Positions 17,998-27,011 of a stretch of DNA of 64,000 nt are shown piece by piece. The notes under the pieces are model-generated. The model was not told the DNA's origin. It did not search any database and worked only from the letters and a program-made list of their open reading frames with translations. Position numbers and translations under genes: made by a program. The stretch is from DMER64 sp964542305 (GTDB lineage: Bacteria; Bacteroidota; Bacteroidia; Bacteroidales; UBA932). Every line of letters begins with the position of its first letter. Positions within the stretch are counted from its first letter, which is position 1. The DNA lies in NCBI GenBank assembly GCA_964542305.1, contig CAZITX010000002.1:91161-155160 (forward strand). Direction: 5' to 3'.

Positions 17998-18795
17998 TTA
18001 TTTGAGAAAATACTGGTTCAGGAAATTTTGAAAATCTTTTTTATACTGGTCGCCAATTGGAACCGAAGCTTCTTTACCAAAGACTATCCTGTTTTGTACC
18101 ACTTCAGTAATTTTAGTCAGATTTACAATGAATGAACGGTGAACACGCATAAATACGTCTTTAGGTAATCTTTCTTCAATGGATCTCAAACTGAACAGGG
18201 TCATTACCGGAATGCTGTTTTCGGAAAAGATCACCACATATTCTTTCCGGCTTTCTATGAATTGGATATCGGAGATCTTCAGACGGACGGTTTTTGAATC
18301 GGCACGGACAAAAACATATTCACTGTCCCATCCTTTGGAAAGATGCCTTGTCCCGGAGTCTTCCGTTTCTTCTTCCTTCCCCGGCTCATTGGCATCCTGA
18401 CCGGCAGGCTGTGTACTTACCGGTGCCGTGTGTCTGAGTTCAAACTGTTGCCTGACCTTTTCCGCACTCCTCATAAAATCTGTCAGACTGAATGGTTTGA
18501 GTAAATAATCCGTTGCGTCAACCTGAAATCCTTCAACGGCAAAATTTGCATATGCCGTAACAAACACAATGATAGGCTTGTCTTTGAGTGAACGAATATA
18601 TTCGAGCCCGTTGATATCGGGCATTTCTATGTCCGTAAAGATCACGTCTACTTTTTCAGTAGCCATAACCTCCATGGCTTCAGTGGGTCCTGAACAGGCT
18701 TTTACCAGTTCCAGGTATGGGATTTTCCCCACATACGAGACCATTTGCTGTAAGGCAAGTGGCTCATCATCTATAACTATACACCTTATACTCAT
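17998..18795 (-). CDS. LytTR-type response regulator
   Basis: The 265-residue regulator has a receiver domain (about 1-120) with phospho-acceptor Asp55 in FTDIEMPD and the conserved Lys in LLKPFS. A charged linker rich in Glu and Gly follows (about 135-160), then a LytTR DNA-binding domain (about 165-262; FVRADSKTVRL, RVHRSFIVNLTKI). Such regulators bind direct repeats upstream of target genes. It lies 12 nt after the histidine kinase gene, its likely partner, and 6 nt before menA. Confidence 0.93.
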   Translation of the reverse strand: MSIRCIVIDDEPLALQQMVSYVGKIPYLELVKACSGPTEAMEVMATEKVDVIFTDIEMPDINGLEYIRSLKDKPIIVFVTAYANFAVEGFQVDATDYLLKPFSLTDFMRSAEKVRQQFELRHTAPVSTQPAGQDANEPGKEEETEDSGTRHLSKGWDSEYVFVRADSKTVRLKISDIQFIESRKEYVVIFSENSIPVMTLFSLRSIEERLPKDVFMRVHRSFIVNLTKITEVVQNRIVFGKEASVPIGDQYKKDFQNFLNQYFLK

Positions 18796-18807
18796 AGGTT
18801 CTGTTTT

Positions 18808-19842
18808 TTATAGGGGGAGCTGCAAATGTACAATATATTCTGAGTTTGTCTGTTCCATAGTCAATTTATAATTATTCCCATACAACAGATTTAACCTTTC
18901 TTTTACATTTTTTATTCCCAACCCGCCCTGTTTGGTGGTTTTGGGTTTGTCCGGAAAAATGGTATTGGATAATGAAAAATGGAACCACCCGGGTTCTACC
19001 CAGAAATTCATGTTAATATGGGTTTCCTCCCCGTACACGATGCCGTGTTTAAATGCGTTTTCAATAAAGACGATCATGATCAGGGGCGGCAATTGAACGT
19101 TGGGAATATCCCGGGGGACCGTTATATTAAGTTTCACATTTTCTCCGTATCTAAGCAGATTCAGATTACAATACGCCTTGAAAACTTCCAGTTGCTTCTC
19201 AAATGAAATTTTTGTGTCTGGTGTGCTTTCGTATAACATATGCCTTAGCAACCGGGACAGGCTCACTATGGCATCCTTGGCCTTTTCTTCGTCTGTATCT
19301 ACCAGGACATGAATATTGTTAAGGGTATTCATCAGAAAATGCGGACTGATCTGGAATTGCAAAAACTCCATTTTGTATTTCATCAGTTTGTTATCCGCCT
19401 CGTGAGACAGAATCTTAGATTTAATATTGTGGAAGACCATACGTATTGCCACATTCATTCCCATTAACATAAGGGCAATGACGAAATTGCTCAGCAAGGT
19501 GGATTCATATGGAATGAAATTGGTCCAGGCAGCTCCGTACCGGACATCCATAATGTCAATAATGGCTTCACACCCAAAGACAATCCCCAACAACAAAATA
19601 AAAACCAGGAAAAAATACGTGAAATAATTCCCTTTCAGCAAAAAGACCGGCACGTAAACATAGTGGTGGATCAGCAATCCCACGAAAAAAGGAGACAGAA
19701 TGGCCCATAGGGACAAAACGTGTTGCTGTATCAACAGCGGACTCAGAAAAGCTACGGCAATGATACCCCAGAGGGTAATGTTCTCCAACCTCCGCAGTTT
19801 CCTGAGTTCTTTATTGATTTCGTATTCGCTCTGTTTAACCAT
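18808..19842 (-). CDS. LytS-type sensor histidine kinase
   Basis: The 344-residue protein has four transmembrane segments (about 25-135), a short coiled linker and a His_kinase (PF06580-like) domain. The phospho-acceptor motif is QFQISPHFLMNTLNNIH, and the N-box of the ATPase domain is FIENAFKHG, followed by GGLGIKNVKERL. It has no large periplasmic sensor domain, so the signal is probably sensed within the membrane. It heads the operon kinase, regulator, menA. Confidence 0.92.
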   Translation of the reverse strand: MVKQSEYEINKELRKLRRLENITLWGIIAVAFLSPLLIQQHVLSLWAILSPFFVGLLIHHYVYVPVFLLKGNYFTYFFLVFILLLGIVFGCEAIIDIMDVRYGAAWTNFIPYESTLLSNFVIALMLMGMNVAIRMVFHNIKSKILSHEADNKLMKYKMEFLQFQISPHFLMNTLNNIHVLVDTDEEKAKDAIVSLSRLLRHMLYESTPDTKISFEKQLEVFKAYCNLNLLRYGENVKLNITVPRDIPNVQLPPLIMIVFIENAFKHGIVYGEETHINMNFWVEPGWFHFSLSNTIFPDKPKTTKQGGLGIKNVKERLNLLYGNNYKLTMEQTNSEYIVHLQLPL

Positions 19843-19919
19843 AAAGGAAATAGTATACGAATATACGATTAACTGAAGAATAAATAAAAAAAAAGGCGGG
19901 ATTTAGATCTCCCACCTGT

Positions 19920-19942
19920 AAAAAAGATTTCGCATCTTTTTT
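19920..19942. terminator. Symmetric hairpin terminator
   Basis: AAAAAAGAT and ATCTTTTTT form a perfect 9-bp stem around TTCGC. The A and T runs make it a possible bidirectional terminator. It lies downstream of the M16 gene, which ends at 20099. It also lies in the leader of the histidine kinase gene if the promoter at 19989-19996 is used. Confidence 0.5.
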
Positions 19943-19988
19943 GTGTACGTTTTTAGTTCAAAAAACCATTCATTATTTATCCTATTCG

Positions 19989-19996
19989 CAAAGATA
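19989..19996 (-). promoter_or_regulatory. -7 promoter element TATCTTTG upstream of the histidine kinase gene
   Basis: On the minus strand TATCTTTG has a CTTG 20 nt upstream, a good -33/-7 spacing for Bacteroidota. The leader to the start codon at 19842 would be about 140 nt and would contain the hairpin at 19920-19942. Confidence 0.4.
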
Positions 19997-20098
19997 AACC
20001 CCCTGAACCAATATTACAAGGAGAATTTATCCGGATACGGGTTTTATCTATATAACCCGCATTTTTATCTATGAACGGCCTTTTTTCTTCAACATAAT

Positions 20099-23026
20099 TT
20101 AATACCCGAATATTTCTTCAGCAGATAACCTTACTACTTTTCCGTAGCCTGAAAGATAATCCAGATCCAAGGCTTTGATATCGCTTAATATACCATAATC
20201 GGTGGACCTGCCTTTTATCCATTCCTGCTGAAAAGCAACAATATCTTCCAGCGCAAGATCCTGAACGCCTTCAAAAACGACTTTTCTCATATCTTTCCAG
20301 AGATCCTTTTCTTTTGCCTGACGGTAAAAATTCAACAGACTTCTGCCTGTGATCCTTTCCGTCCTGAGGGCAGAGATCAGGCCTTCCTTGGCCAATGAAA
20401 ATGACCGCTCAGATTCCGGCATGTTATTTATTATATCTTCAAAAGCCTCCATCGCTTCTACCATCTTATCATTTTGAGTAGCAATAAAGCTGCTGAAAAC
20501 ATAAGGGAATCCCTCCCGGTTCAGAGAAGGTTCGGTAAAACGTGCACTTGCGCTGTATGCCAACCCCCTTGCTTCCCGCATCTCCTGAAAAACAATGGCA
20601 TTCATTGAAGAACCAAAGTATTCATTATACATACGTGCCTGCGCATAGGGTACATTGTCGTACGTTTCGTTATCCCTTGCGGAATAGGAAGCATAATACA
20701 TCTGATTGGCATCGTATTGTGCCAGGTACACTGTATTTTCGTCATCAATGACCGGTTTAAAATATTCTTTTTCCGGTACAGGTCTCAGGTTCTCAGGCAT
20801 GGGCCAGGAAGCTTCAAGAAGAGCTCCTACCTGTTCAATGGATGAAGGGCCGTGATAATAAACATCTGCTTCGTAAGACAGCAGATCTTGAATTTTATTC
20901 AAAAGAGCAGCGGGATCGGTACGTTTTAATTCTCTTTCCGTCATGATGTTGGTTGCCGGATTAACGGGACCGTACTGCATATATTGCTGCAAGCGCTGAA
21001 AATTGGTTCTCTGGTCAGTTTTTGCATCGGCCCGGCTTTTTAAAATATTCCCTGTCAAAGAGGTGTAAACGTCTTTATTGGGTTGAGCCCCGGTGGTCCA
21101 TTCAGCCAACAGCTCAAGTGCCGGTTGCATATTCTCGGCCAATCCGTTCAGTGTGACGGTACAGGTATTTTGAGAAACGTTTGCATAGAACGAACAGGCC
21201 AGTTCATAAAATGATCTGCTGATTTCTTCAGCCGATTTTTCAGCTGTTCCCAGGTAGTTAAGGTAGTCAAAAGCCACCGGAAGGGCCTTGTCATGATTAC
21301 TGCCAAGTTCGTATACAATGGACAAGGTAAAAAGATCGTTTACCTTATTGGGAACATAGACCAGTTCTACCCCTTCCCGGATATTTTGCTTTGTAAAATC
21401 TTTTTCAAAATCAACAAAAACAGGTTCAATGGGATCTACTCCGGAAGCCAATATTTCCTGCAGGAACGCAGAAGATTTATCCCTGTTTGTATGTATTGGC
21501 GTAATGGCAGGTTTTTCAATTTTCTTGTAGGTGGTATCGGGACCCTGACGTTTATATATTATCGCGTAATTATTGTCTTTAAAATATTGGTTGGCAAAAG
21601 CCACCAGATCGTCTTTGGTGACTGCTTCCATCCTTTCAATGAATTGGATCTGCTGCTCCCAGGGGATCCCGTTTATAAAGGAGCTGACAAACATATTGGC
21701 CCGTCCCCTGTTACTTGCAAGCCGGCGCATCATATTGAATTTATAGTTATTGACTATGGCTTTTAGTAACCCTTCGTCAAAATCCCCCTTGCGGATCTTG
21801 TCCAGGCTCTCCAGCATCAGGGTTTTAACCTGATCCAGGCTCTGACCCTGTTTTGGATTGCCCTGCAATATCAGAGCGCTTCTGTCTGCCAGCATATAAG
21901 CAAAAGCACCGGCCTGCAACACTTTTTGCTGTTGATTCAATTCCAGGTCCAAGATCCCTGCTTTCCCATTGCTGAGCACTTCCCCCAGAACGGTAAACAA
22001 GGCATCTTCCGCAGACGCTATATGAGGGCCCTGCCAGCCCAGCGTAACGTATTCAGATTCAAGCCCCCATACTTCCACTTCAAGAGGTCCTGCGACAGGT
22101 TTTTCCCCGGTCAAAACCCGCTCAGGCAATTCGGGGTTAGGCTGCCAATCCCCAAAATATTCATCAATAACTGCTATCATTTCATCGGGGTCAAAATCCC
22201 CGGAAAGACAAATGGCCATATTATTGGGAACATAATATGTCTTGTAATAATTCTTAATATTGGTAATCGAAGGATTTTTCAAGTGTTCCTGTGTCCCGAT
22301 AATGGTTTGTGTACCGTAAGGATGCGAAGGAAAAAGTGCAGTAAATAGTTTTTCGGTCACTTTTTCACTGTCCATCGTGGAATACATGTTCATTTCTTCG
22401 TATACGGTTTCCAGTTCGGTGTGAAATCCGCGGATCACATTGTCAGAAAAACGTTCTGCCTGAATCTTTGCCCAATTCCTTATCTGGTTGGAAGGAATGT
22501 CTTCAATGTATACAGTCTGGTCATAGCCGGTCCCGGCGTTGGTACCGGTAGCGCCGATGGCCGACATAAGTTTATCGTATTCATTCGGAATGGAATACCT
22601 GGAAGCTTCCAGGGATATGCTGTCAATGCGATGATAGATGGCCTTGCGTTCTTCTTCGTCGCGGGTAGCCCGGTATTCCTCAAACAAGACCTCTATCTGA
22701 TCCAGAAGCGGTTTTTCCATTTCATAATCCTGTGTTCCGAACTTTGAAGTACCCTTGAACATAAGGTGTTCGAAATAGTGAGCCAGTCCGGTAGTTTCCG
22801 AAGGATCGTCCTTGCCTCCCACCCTAACGGCTATATAGGTCTGGATCCTGGGAGTTTCATCATTAACCGTCATATATACTTGAAGACCGTTGTCAAGTGT
22901 ATATATGCGTGCATTCAACGGATCCCCTTCAACAGTCTGATAGGAGTAGCGGGGTCCGCAGGAAAGTATGACACCAACAGCGCTGAGTGTCAAAACGGCA
23001 GTTGTAATTTTGTGTAAGAGTGACAT
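20099..23026 (-). CDS. M16-family zinc metallopeptidase lipoprotein (two M16 units)
   Basis: The 975-residue protein begins with a lipoprotein signal ending in VILSC (Cys23), so it should be membrane-anchored on the periplasmic side. The inverted zinc motif HYFEH is at 83-87 (His83, Glu86, His87), with a downstream Glu in ETVYEEMN. A second M16-like half (about 500-975) lacks the zinc motif and would complete the clam-shell chamber, as in pitrilysin. Family members cut peptides and partly unfolded proteins. The frame extends 10 codons upstream; the ATG at 23026 is chosen because it gives a standard lipoprotein signal. Confidence 0.92.
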   Translation of the reverse strand: MSLLHKITTAVLTLSAVGVILSCGPRYSYQTVEGDPLNARIYTLDNGLQVYMTVNDETPRIQTYIAVRVGGKDDPSETTGLAHYFEHLMFKGTSKFGTQDYEMEKPLLDQIEVLFEEYRATRDEEERKAIYHRIDSISLEASRYSIPNEYDKLMSAIGATGTNAGTGYDQTVYIEDIPSNQIRNWAKIQAERFSDNVIRGFHTELETVYEEMNMYSTMDSEKVTEKLFTALFPSHPYGTQTIIGTQEHLKNPSITNIKNYYKTYYVPNNMAICLSGDFDPDEMIAVIDEYFGDWQPNPELPERVLTGEKPVAGPLEVEVWGLESEYVTLGWQGPHIASAEDALFTVLGEVLSNGKAGILDLELNQQQKVLQAGAFAYMLADRSALILQGNPKQGQSLDQVKTLMLESLDKIRKGDFDEGLLKAIVNNYKFNMMRRLASNRGRANMFVSSFINGIPWEQQIQFIERMEAVTKDDLVAFANQYFKDNNYAIIYKRQGPDTTYKKIEKPAITPIHTNRDKSSAFLQEILASGVDPIEPVFVDFEKDFTKQNIREGVELVYVPNKVNDLFTLSIVYELGSNHDKALPVAFDYLNYLGTAEKSAEEISRSFYELACSFYANVSQNTCTVTLNGLAENMQPALELLAEWTTGAQPNKDVYTSLTGNILKSRADAKTDQRTNFQRLQQYMQYGPVNPATNIMTERELKRTDPAALLNKIQDLLSYEADVYYHGPSSIEQVGALLEASWPMPENLRPVPEKEYFKPVIDDENTVYLAQYDANQMYYASYSARDNETYDNVPYAQARMYNEYFGSSMNAIVFQEMREARGLAYSASARFTEPSLNREGFPYVFSSFIATQNDKMVEAMEAFEDIINNMPESERSFSLAKEGLISALRTERITGRSLLNFYRQAKEKDLWKDMRKVVFEGVQDLALEDIVAFQQEWIKGRSTDYGILSDIKALDLDYLSGYGKVVRLSAEEIFGY

Positions 23027-23045
23027 AATCATTTGGTTATTTATA

Positions 23046-23053
23046 CAAATGTA
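23046..23053 (-). promoter_or_regulatory. -7 promoter element TACATTTG for the M16 gene
   Basis: On the minus strand TACATTTG matches TAnnTTTG and ends 19 nt before the chosen ATG at 23026. It touches the palindrome at 23051-23066. Confidence 0.4.
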
Positions 23054-23066
23054 CAAATATTTGTAC
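23051..23066. repeat. 16-bp perfect palindrome in a divergent promoter region
   Basis: GTACAAATATTTGTAC is identical to its reverse complement. It lies between the M16 gene and the divergent zinc peptidase gene and overlaps the 3 nt farthest upstream in the M16 -7 element. A homodimeric regulator binding here would affect at least the M16 promoter. This is inference from position and symmetry only. Confidence 0.5.
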
Positions 23067-23107
23067 TCGGCATTGTATTTGCTGTAAAAATCAAAAAAAA
23101 TATAGAA

Positions 23108-23800
23108 ATGGAACCCGCTTCAACTGTATCATACTACTGGATTATATTTATTGGCACCGTTTTTCTAAGCTGGATAGTTCAATTACTGCTACGGTCAAAA
23201 TTCAAAAAATACTCAAAAATCCGGATCACATCCGGGCTTACCGGGGCTGAAGTAGCCCGTAAAATGCTCCGGGACAACAATATTAATGATGTTCAAATAA
23301 CCTCAACCCGGGGCAGACTGACCGACCATTACAACCCGGCAACCAGAACGGTTAATCTGAGCGAAGGAGTTTACGGGAGCAACAGCATTATGGCGGCAGC
23401 CGTTGCGGCTCATGAGTGCGGTCATGCCCTCCAGCATGCCCGCGGGTATGTGCCTCTTAAAATGAGATCGACACTCGTCCCTGTAGTGAGCTTTGCCTCA
23501 CAATGGGTTATATGGGTAATCCTGGCCGGCATGTTGCTCATAAAAACATTCCCTCAATTGATGCTCTTTGGTATCATCCTGTTTGCTATGACAACGCTTT
23601 TCAGCATCGTTACCCTTCCGGTGGAGATCAATGCAAGCCGCCGTGCATTGGCATGGCTCAACGGCAGCGGGATCACCAATTATGAAACGCATCCCATAGC
23701 GAAAGATGCGCTTCGTTCTGCAGCCTACACATATATTGTAGCTGCCATCAGTTCCCTGGCTACTTTATTCTATTATATTACCCTCTTTTCCAGGCGCTAA
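23108..23800 (+). CDS. Membrane zinc metallopeptidase, YugP-like (PF04298 type)
   Basis: The 230-residue membrane protein has an N-terminal helix (about 8-28), the zinc motif HECGH at 102-106, and hydrophobic segments at about 122-145, 150-175 and near the C-terminus. Size, the SRGRLTDHYNP-like segment and the SEGVYGSNS motif before the zinc site fit the YugP family of putative membrane proteases. ATG 23108 is preferred to an upstream open frame because it starts just before the first helix. Its substrate is unknown. It is divergent from the M16 gene. Confidence 0.88.
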   Translation: MEPASTVSYYWIIFIGTVFLSWIVQLLLRSKFKKYSKIRITSGLTGAEVARKMLRDNNINDVQITSTRGRLTDHYNPATRTVNLSEGVYGSNSIMAAAVAAHECGHALQHARGYVPLKMRSTLVPVVSFASQWVIWVILAGMLLIKTFPQLMLFGIILFAMTTLFSIVTLPVEINASRRALAWLNGSGITNYETHPIAKDALRSAAYTYIVAAISSLATLFYYITLFSRR

Positions 23801-23824
23801 ACACCGGGCACTTCCCGTTTTTTG

Positions 23825-23832
23825 TATATTTG
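23825..23832 (+). promoter_or_regulatory. -7 promoter element TATATTTG for kdgK
   Basis: TATATTTG matches the TAnnTTTG consensus and ends 22 nt before the kdgK ATG. A short CGGG/CCCG stem followed by six T residues just upstream (about 23806-23822) could end the preceding transcript, but with a 4-bp stem it is weak. Confidence 0.45.
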
Positions 23833-23854
23833 TGCTGATTTACAATACAAAAAC

Positions 23855-24889
23855 ATGGGAAAAGTCGTTACATTCGGAGAAATCATGTTGCGCCTTGCCG
23901 TCCCGAACCATTTGCGACTGGGACAATCCGGAGCATTTTCAGCATCATTTGGCGGAGGTGAAGCCAATGTAGCTGTTTCTTTGGCTAAATTCGGCATACC
24001 TGCCTCTTTGATCACCAGGTTGCCGGACAATGACCTGGCTGATTGGTGTCTTCAAGAGTTGCGATCACACGGAGTTGATACCGGCAGCATTATTCGCGGA
24101 GGTAAGCGTCTGGGGTTGTACTACCTGGAAACCGGTGCCGTAGCCAGAGCTTCCAAAGTGATTTACGACAGGGAAAATTCTTCTTTTTCAGAGATACTTC
24201 CTGATATGATCCCCTGGGAAGAAATTTTCAAGGACACTGCATGGTTTCACTGGACCGGAATTACTCCTGCCGTCAGCAGGAGTGCTGCCGAAACCTGCAT
24301 AAAAGCAGTTAAAACTGCCAGGCGGATGGGTCTTACTGTTTCCTGTGATCTGAATTACAGAAAAAATCTTTGGAAATACGGGTTGCCTGCTTCCGAAGTC
24401 ATGCCGGAACTGGTATCGGAATGCGATATTATTATTGGCAATGAAGAAGATGCTGAAAAAATTTTTGACATCAAACCAAAAGGCTTTAATGCCAGCGGGG
24501 GAAAAACAGAAGCTACTGCATTCAGACCCGTATGTGAATCCCTGATGCATAAATTTCCCCAAGTGAAGAAAATTGCCATAACATTAAGAGGGTCCCTGAG
24601 CGCCAGCCATAACACCTGGTCATCGATCCTTTGGAACGGGGAAAAAATGCTTACAGCACCAGTGTATGACATTACCCACATAGTGGACCGTGTAGGTGGA
24701 GGCGATTCTTTTGCAGCAGGACTGATTTACAGACTGATCACCTCCCCGGGAGAAGAAGCCCGGGCACTGGATTTTGCGACGGCTGCTTCGTGCCTTAAAC
24801 ACACTATTTACGGAGATTTTAACCGTGTAACCGTACAGGAAGTAGAGACTTTAATGGCCGGAGACGCATCCGGCCGGGTAAACAGATAA
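23855..24889 (+). CDS. kdgK: 2-dehydro-3-deoxygluconate kinase (PfkB family)
   Basis: KdgK phosphorylates 2-keto-3-deoxygluconate to KDPG in hexuronate and pectin breakdown. The 344 residues show the PfkB N-terminal GGGEANVA motif and the C-terminal signature DRVGGGDSFAAG with catalytic Asp284. Substrate assignment rests on the neighbouring KDPG aldolase 10 nt downstream and on the hexuronate genes beyond it; other PfkB sugars cannot be excluded from motifs alone. ATG 23855 gives the normal MGKVVTFGEIMLRL start. Confidence 0.88.
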   Translation: MGKVVTFGEIMLRLAVPNHLRLGQSGAFSASFGGGEANVAVSLAKFGIPASLITRLPDNDLADWCLQELRSHGVDTGSIIRGGKRLGLYYLETGAVARASKVIYDRENSSFSEILPDMIPWEEIFKDTAWFHWTGITPAVSRSAAETCIKAVKTARRMGLTVSCDLNYRKNLWKYGLPASEVMPELVSECDIIIGNEEDAEKIFDIKPKGFNASGGKTEATAFRPVCESLMHKFPQVKKIAITLRGSLSASHNTWSSILWNGEKMLTAPVYDITHIVDRVGGGDSFAAGLIYRLITSPGEEARALDFATAASCLKHTIYGDFNRVTVQEVETLMAGDASGRVNR

Positions 24890-24899
24890 AATCATTGTT

Positions 24900-25577
24900 A
24901 TGGCAAGATTTTCAAAATGGGATGTAACGGATGCCATCAGGGAAACGGGATTGGTTCCTGTTTTTTACCATCCGAATAACGAAACGGCCGAAAACGTAGT
25001 GAAAGCTTGTTACCGGGCAGGTTTACGCGTTTTTGAATTTACCAACCGGGGAGACTTTGCCCACGAAGTATTCGCACATTTGGAAAGGTTTATGGCACAG
25101 GAATGTCCCGGAATGATATTGGGAGCAGGTTCTGTAACCGATCCGGCCACTGCAGTTCTGTATATTCAAATGGGAGCGGCCTTTGTTGTGGGTCCCAATT
25201 TTAATCCTGAAATCGCACGGCTTTGTAACCGTCGCCTGATCTCTTACATCCCCGGATGTGCTACGGCTACCGAAGTAGGGAATGCTCAGGAAGCCGGGTG
25301 CGAAATATGCAAGATCTTTCCGGCATCCGAGATCGGAGGACCGTCATTCATCAAAAGCCTTAAAGCCCCTATGCCACGTAGTTTATTCCTGGTTACGGGA
25401 GGTGTGGAACCCCGGGAAGAAAATCTGAAAGAATGGTTCAAGGCGGGAGCCGCCTGTGTAGGAATGGGTTCTGCACTTTTTACAAAAGAGCTTCTGACCG
25501 CCAAAGACTGGTCCGGCATAACATGTTTATGCCGTTCATCCCTGGACGTCATAGCCGGCATCAAAGCTACAATATGA
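24900..25577 (+). CDS. eda: KDPG / 4-hydroxy-2-oxoglutarate aldolase
   Basis: This class I aldolase splits KDPG into pyruvate and glyceraldehyde-3-phosphate. The 225 residues contain the catalytic Glu46 (VFEFTNRG) and the Schiff-base Lys138 (EICKIFPA). They also show GAGSVTDPATA and the phosphate-binding VTGGVEP and GMGSALF segments. It follows kdgK by 10 nt, so kinase and aldolase are probably co-expressed. Its last 11 nt overlap the convergent transporter gene. Confidence 0.93.
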   Translation: MARFSKWDVTDAIRETGLVPVFYHPNNETAENVVKACYRAGLRVFEFTNRGDFAHEVFAHLERFMAQECPGMILGAGSVTDPATAVLYIQMGAAFVVGPNFNPEIARLCNRRLISYIPGCATATEVGNAQEAGCEICKIFPASEIGGPSFIKSLKAPMPRSLFLVTGGVEPREENLKEWFKAGAACVGMGSALFTKELLTAKDWSGITCLCRSSLDVIAGIKATI

Positions 25578-27006
25578 TCTTCCGGTAACGGGGTACAAGC
25601 GTTTTCATGATTACCCATCCTCCCAGGTAAGCCACAGAGCAAATACAGAACACGATAAAATACCCGGCAGCCTCCCCCTGAAATCCCATAAAGGTCATCT
25701 GTGTATTGGCGGCATGATCAAATAAAACACCGGAGAAACGATTGATTACGTAGGAAGATATCATCCCCGCCGTCGTTCCTATACCCGTTATGGTGGCAAT
25801 GGTACTTTTCGGAAACATATCTCCTATGGTTGAATACAGGTTGGCAGACCAGGCCTGGTGAGCAGCTCCAGCAATACCAATAATAATTACCGGGATCCAA
25901 TAGGAGACACTTCCCAACGGTTGGGCAAACATGGTCAGTAAGGGAAAAAAAGCAAATATGAGCATGGCCCTCATTCTTCCTGCATATGGGTCCATCTTCT
26001 TTTTATCTACAAAATAGGTAGGCAGCCAGCCTCCAACAATTGCGAACAAGGTTATGGCATAAAGCACGAAGATCAGCAATTGGGCGGTGGGATTGTTTGA
26101 AGGCAGATCGTATACCGAACTCAGGTAAGCCGGTGTCCAGAACAGGAAGAACCACCAAACCCCGTCAGTCATGAACTTGCCCATGGCAAAAGCCCATGTT
26201 TGCCTGAATGTCAGACATTTCCAAAAAGAAATCCTTGTTTGTGAAACCGGCGGGTTTTCTTTTGAAGAAACATCTTCATCGTCTTGTTGAATATACATAA
26301 GTTCGGCCCGGTTCACCTTTGAATGTGCTTCGGGTTTTTTATAAATAAAGACCCAGAAACCCATCCAGATAAAGCCTAAAGCTCCTATTATCAAAAAAGC
26401 GGCTTCCCATCCCCACCGGCTTGCAATCAGGGGAACCGTTATGGGAGCTACCAGTGCCCCTACCGTTGCACCGGCATTAAAAATACTGGTAGCAAAACCC
26501 CTGTCCTTTCTGGGAAAATATTCGGCTGTTGCTTTGACGGCCGCCGGAAAATTCCCCGCTTCTCCCAAGGCCAGAATGCTTCTGGCAAATATGAAAAGTG
26601 AAACGCTTACGGTCGTTATCCGGGCCACCATATCCGTACCCCGGGCCATACGCAATGCCCAGGCACTGTCCAATCCCACGGCGGCTTCAGTAATAACACC
26701 GCACAAGGCATGCAGACAAGCCCCCAGGGACCAAATGCCTATGGCCCATAAATAACCTTTTTTCGTATCTATGCGGTCTATGATCCTTCCGGCAAACAAA
26801 ACGCCTATGGCATACATAATTGAAAAGACACCAGTGATTTTGCCGTAATGCACATTGGTCCAATGAAATTCAGGAGCTATGAAATCCATCCAGGTCAGCG
26901 ACAATACCTGGCGGTCCAAATAATTGATGGTTGTGGCAAAAAACAACATCGTACAAATGGTCCACCTGTAACGCGTCATTTTTTCTCCTGCAGGATTTGT
27001 AATCAT
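25567..27006 (-). CDS. Hexuronate-type MFS transporter (ExuT/GudP-like)
   Basis: The 479-residue protein has about twelve hydrophobic segments and the anion:cation symporter subfamily start (TICTMLFFATTINYLDRQVLSLTW), with GRIIDRIDTKKG in the first loop. Homologues import glucuronate and galacturonate with protons. It lies 5 nt downstream of uxaC on the same strand, which supports a hexuronate substrate. A second start nine codons in (ATG at 26979) is preceded by GGAG and may be the true one. Confidence 0.87.
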   Translation of the reverse strand: MITNPAGEKMTRYRWTICTMLFFATTINYLDRQVLSLTWMDFIAPEFHWTNVHYGKITGVFSIMYAIGVLFAGRIIDRIDTKKGYLWAIGIWSLGACLHALCGVITEAAVGLDSAWALRMARGTDMVARITTVSVSLFIFARSILALGEAGNFPAAVKATAEYFPRKDRGFATSIFNAGATVGALVAPITVPLIASRWGWEAAFLIIGALGFIWMGFWVFIYKKPEAHSKVNRAELMYIQQDDEDVSSKENPPVSQTRISFWKCLTFRQTWAFAMGKFMTDGVWWFFLFWTPAYLSSVYDLPSNNPTAQLLIFVLYAITLFAIVGGWLPTYFVDKKKMDPYAGRMRAMLIFAFFPLLTMFAQPLGSVSYWIPVIIIGIAGAAHQAWSANLYSTIGDMFPKSTIATITGIGTTAGMISSYVINRFSGVLFDHAANTQMTFMGFQGEAAGYFIVFCICSVAYLGGWVIMKTLVPRYRKIIL

Positions 27007-27011
27007 GAATT

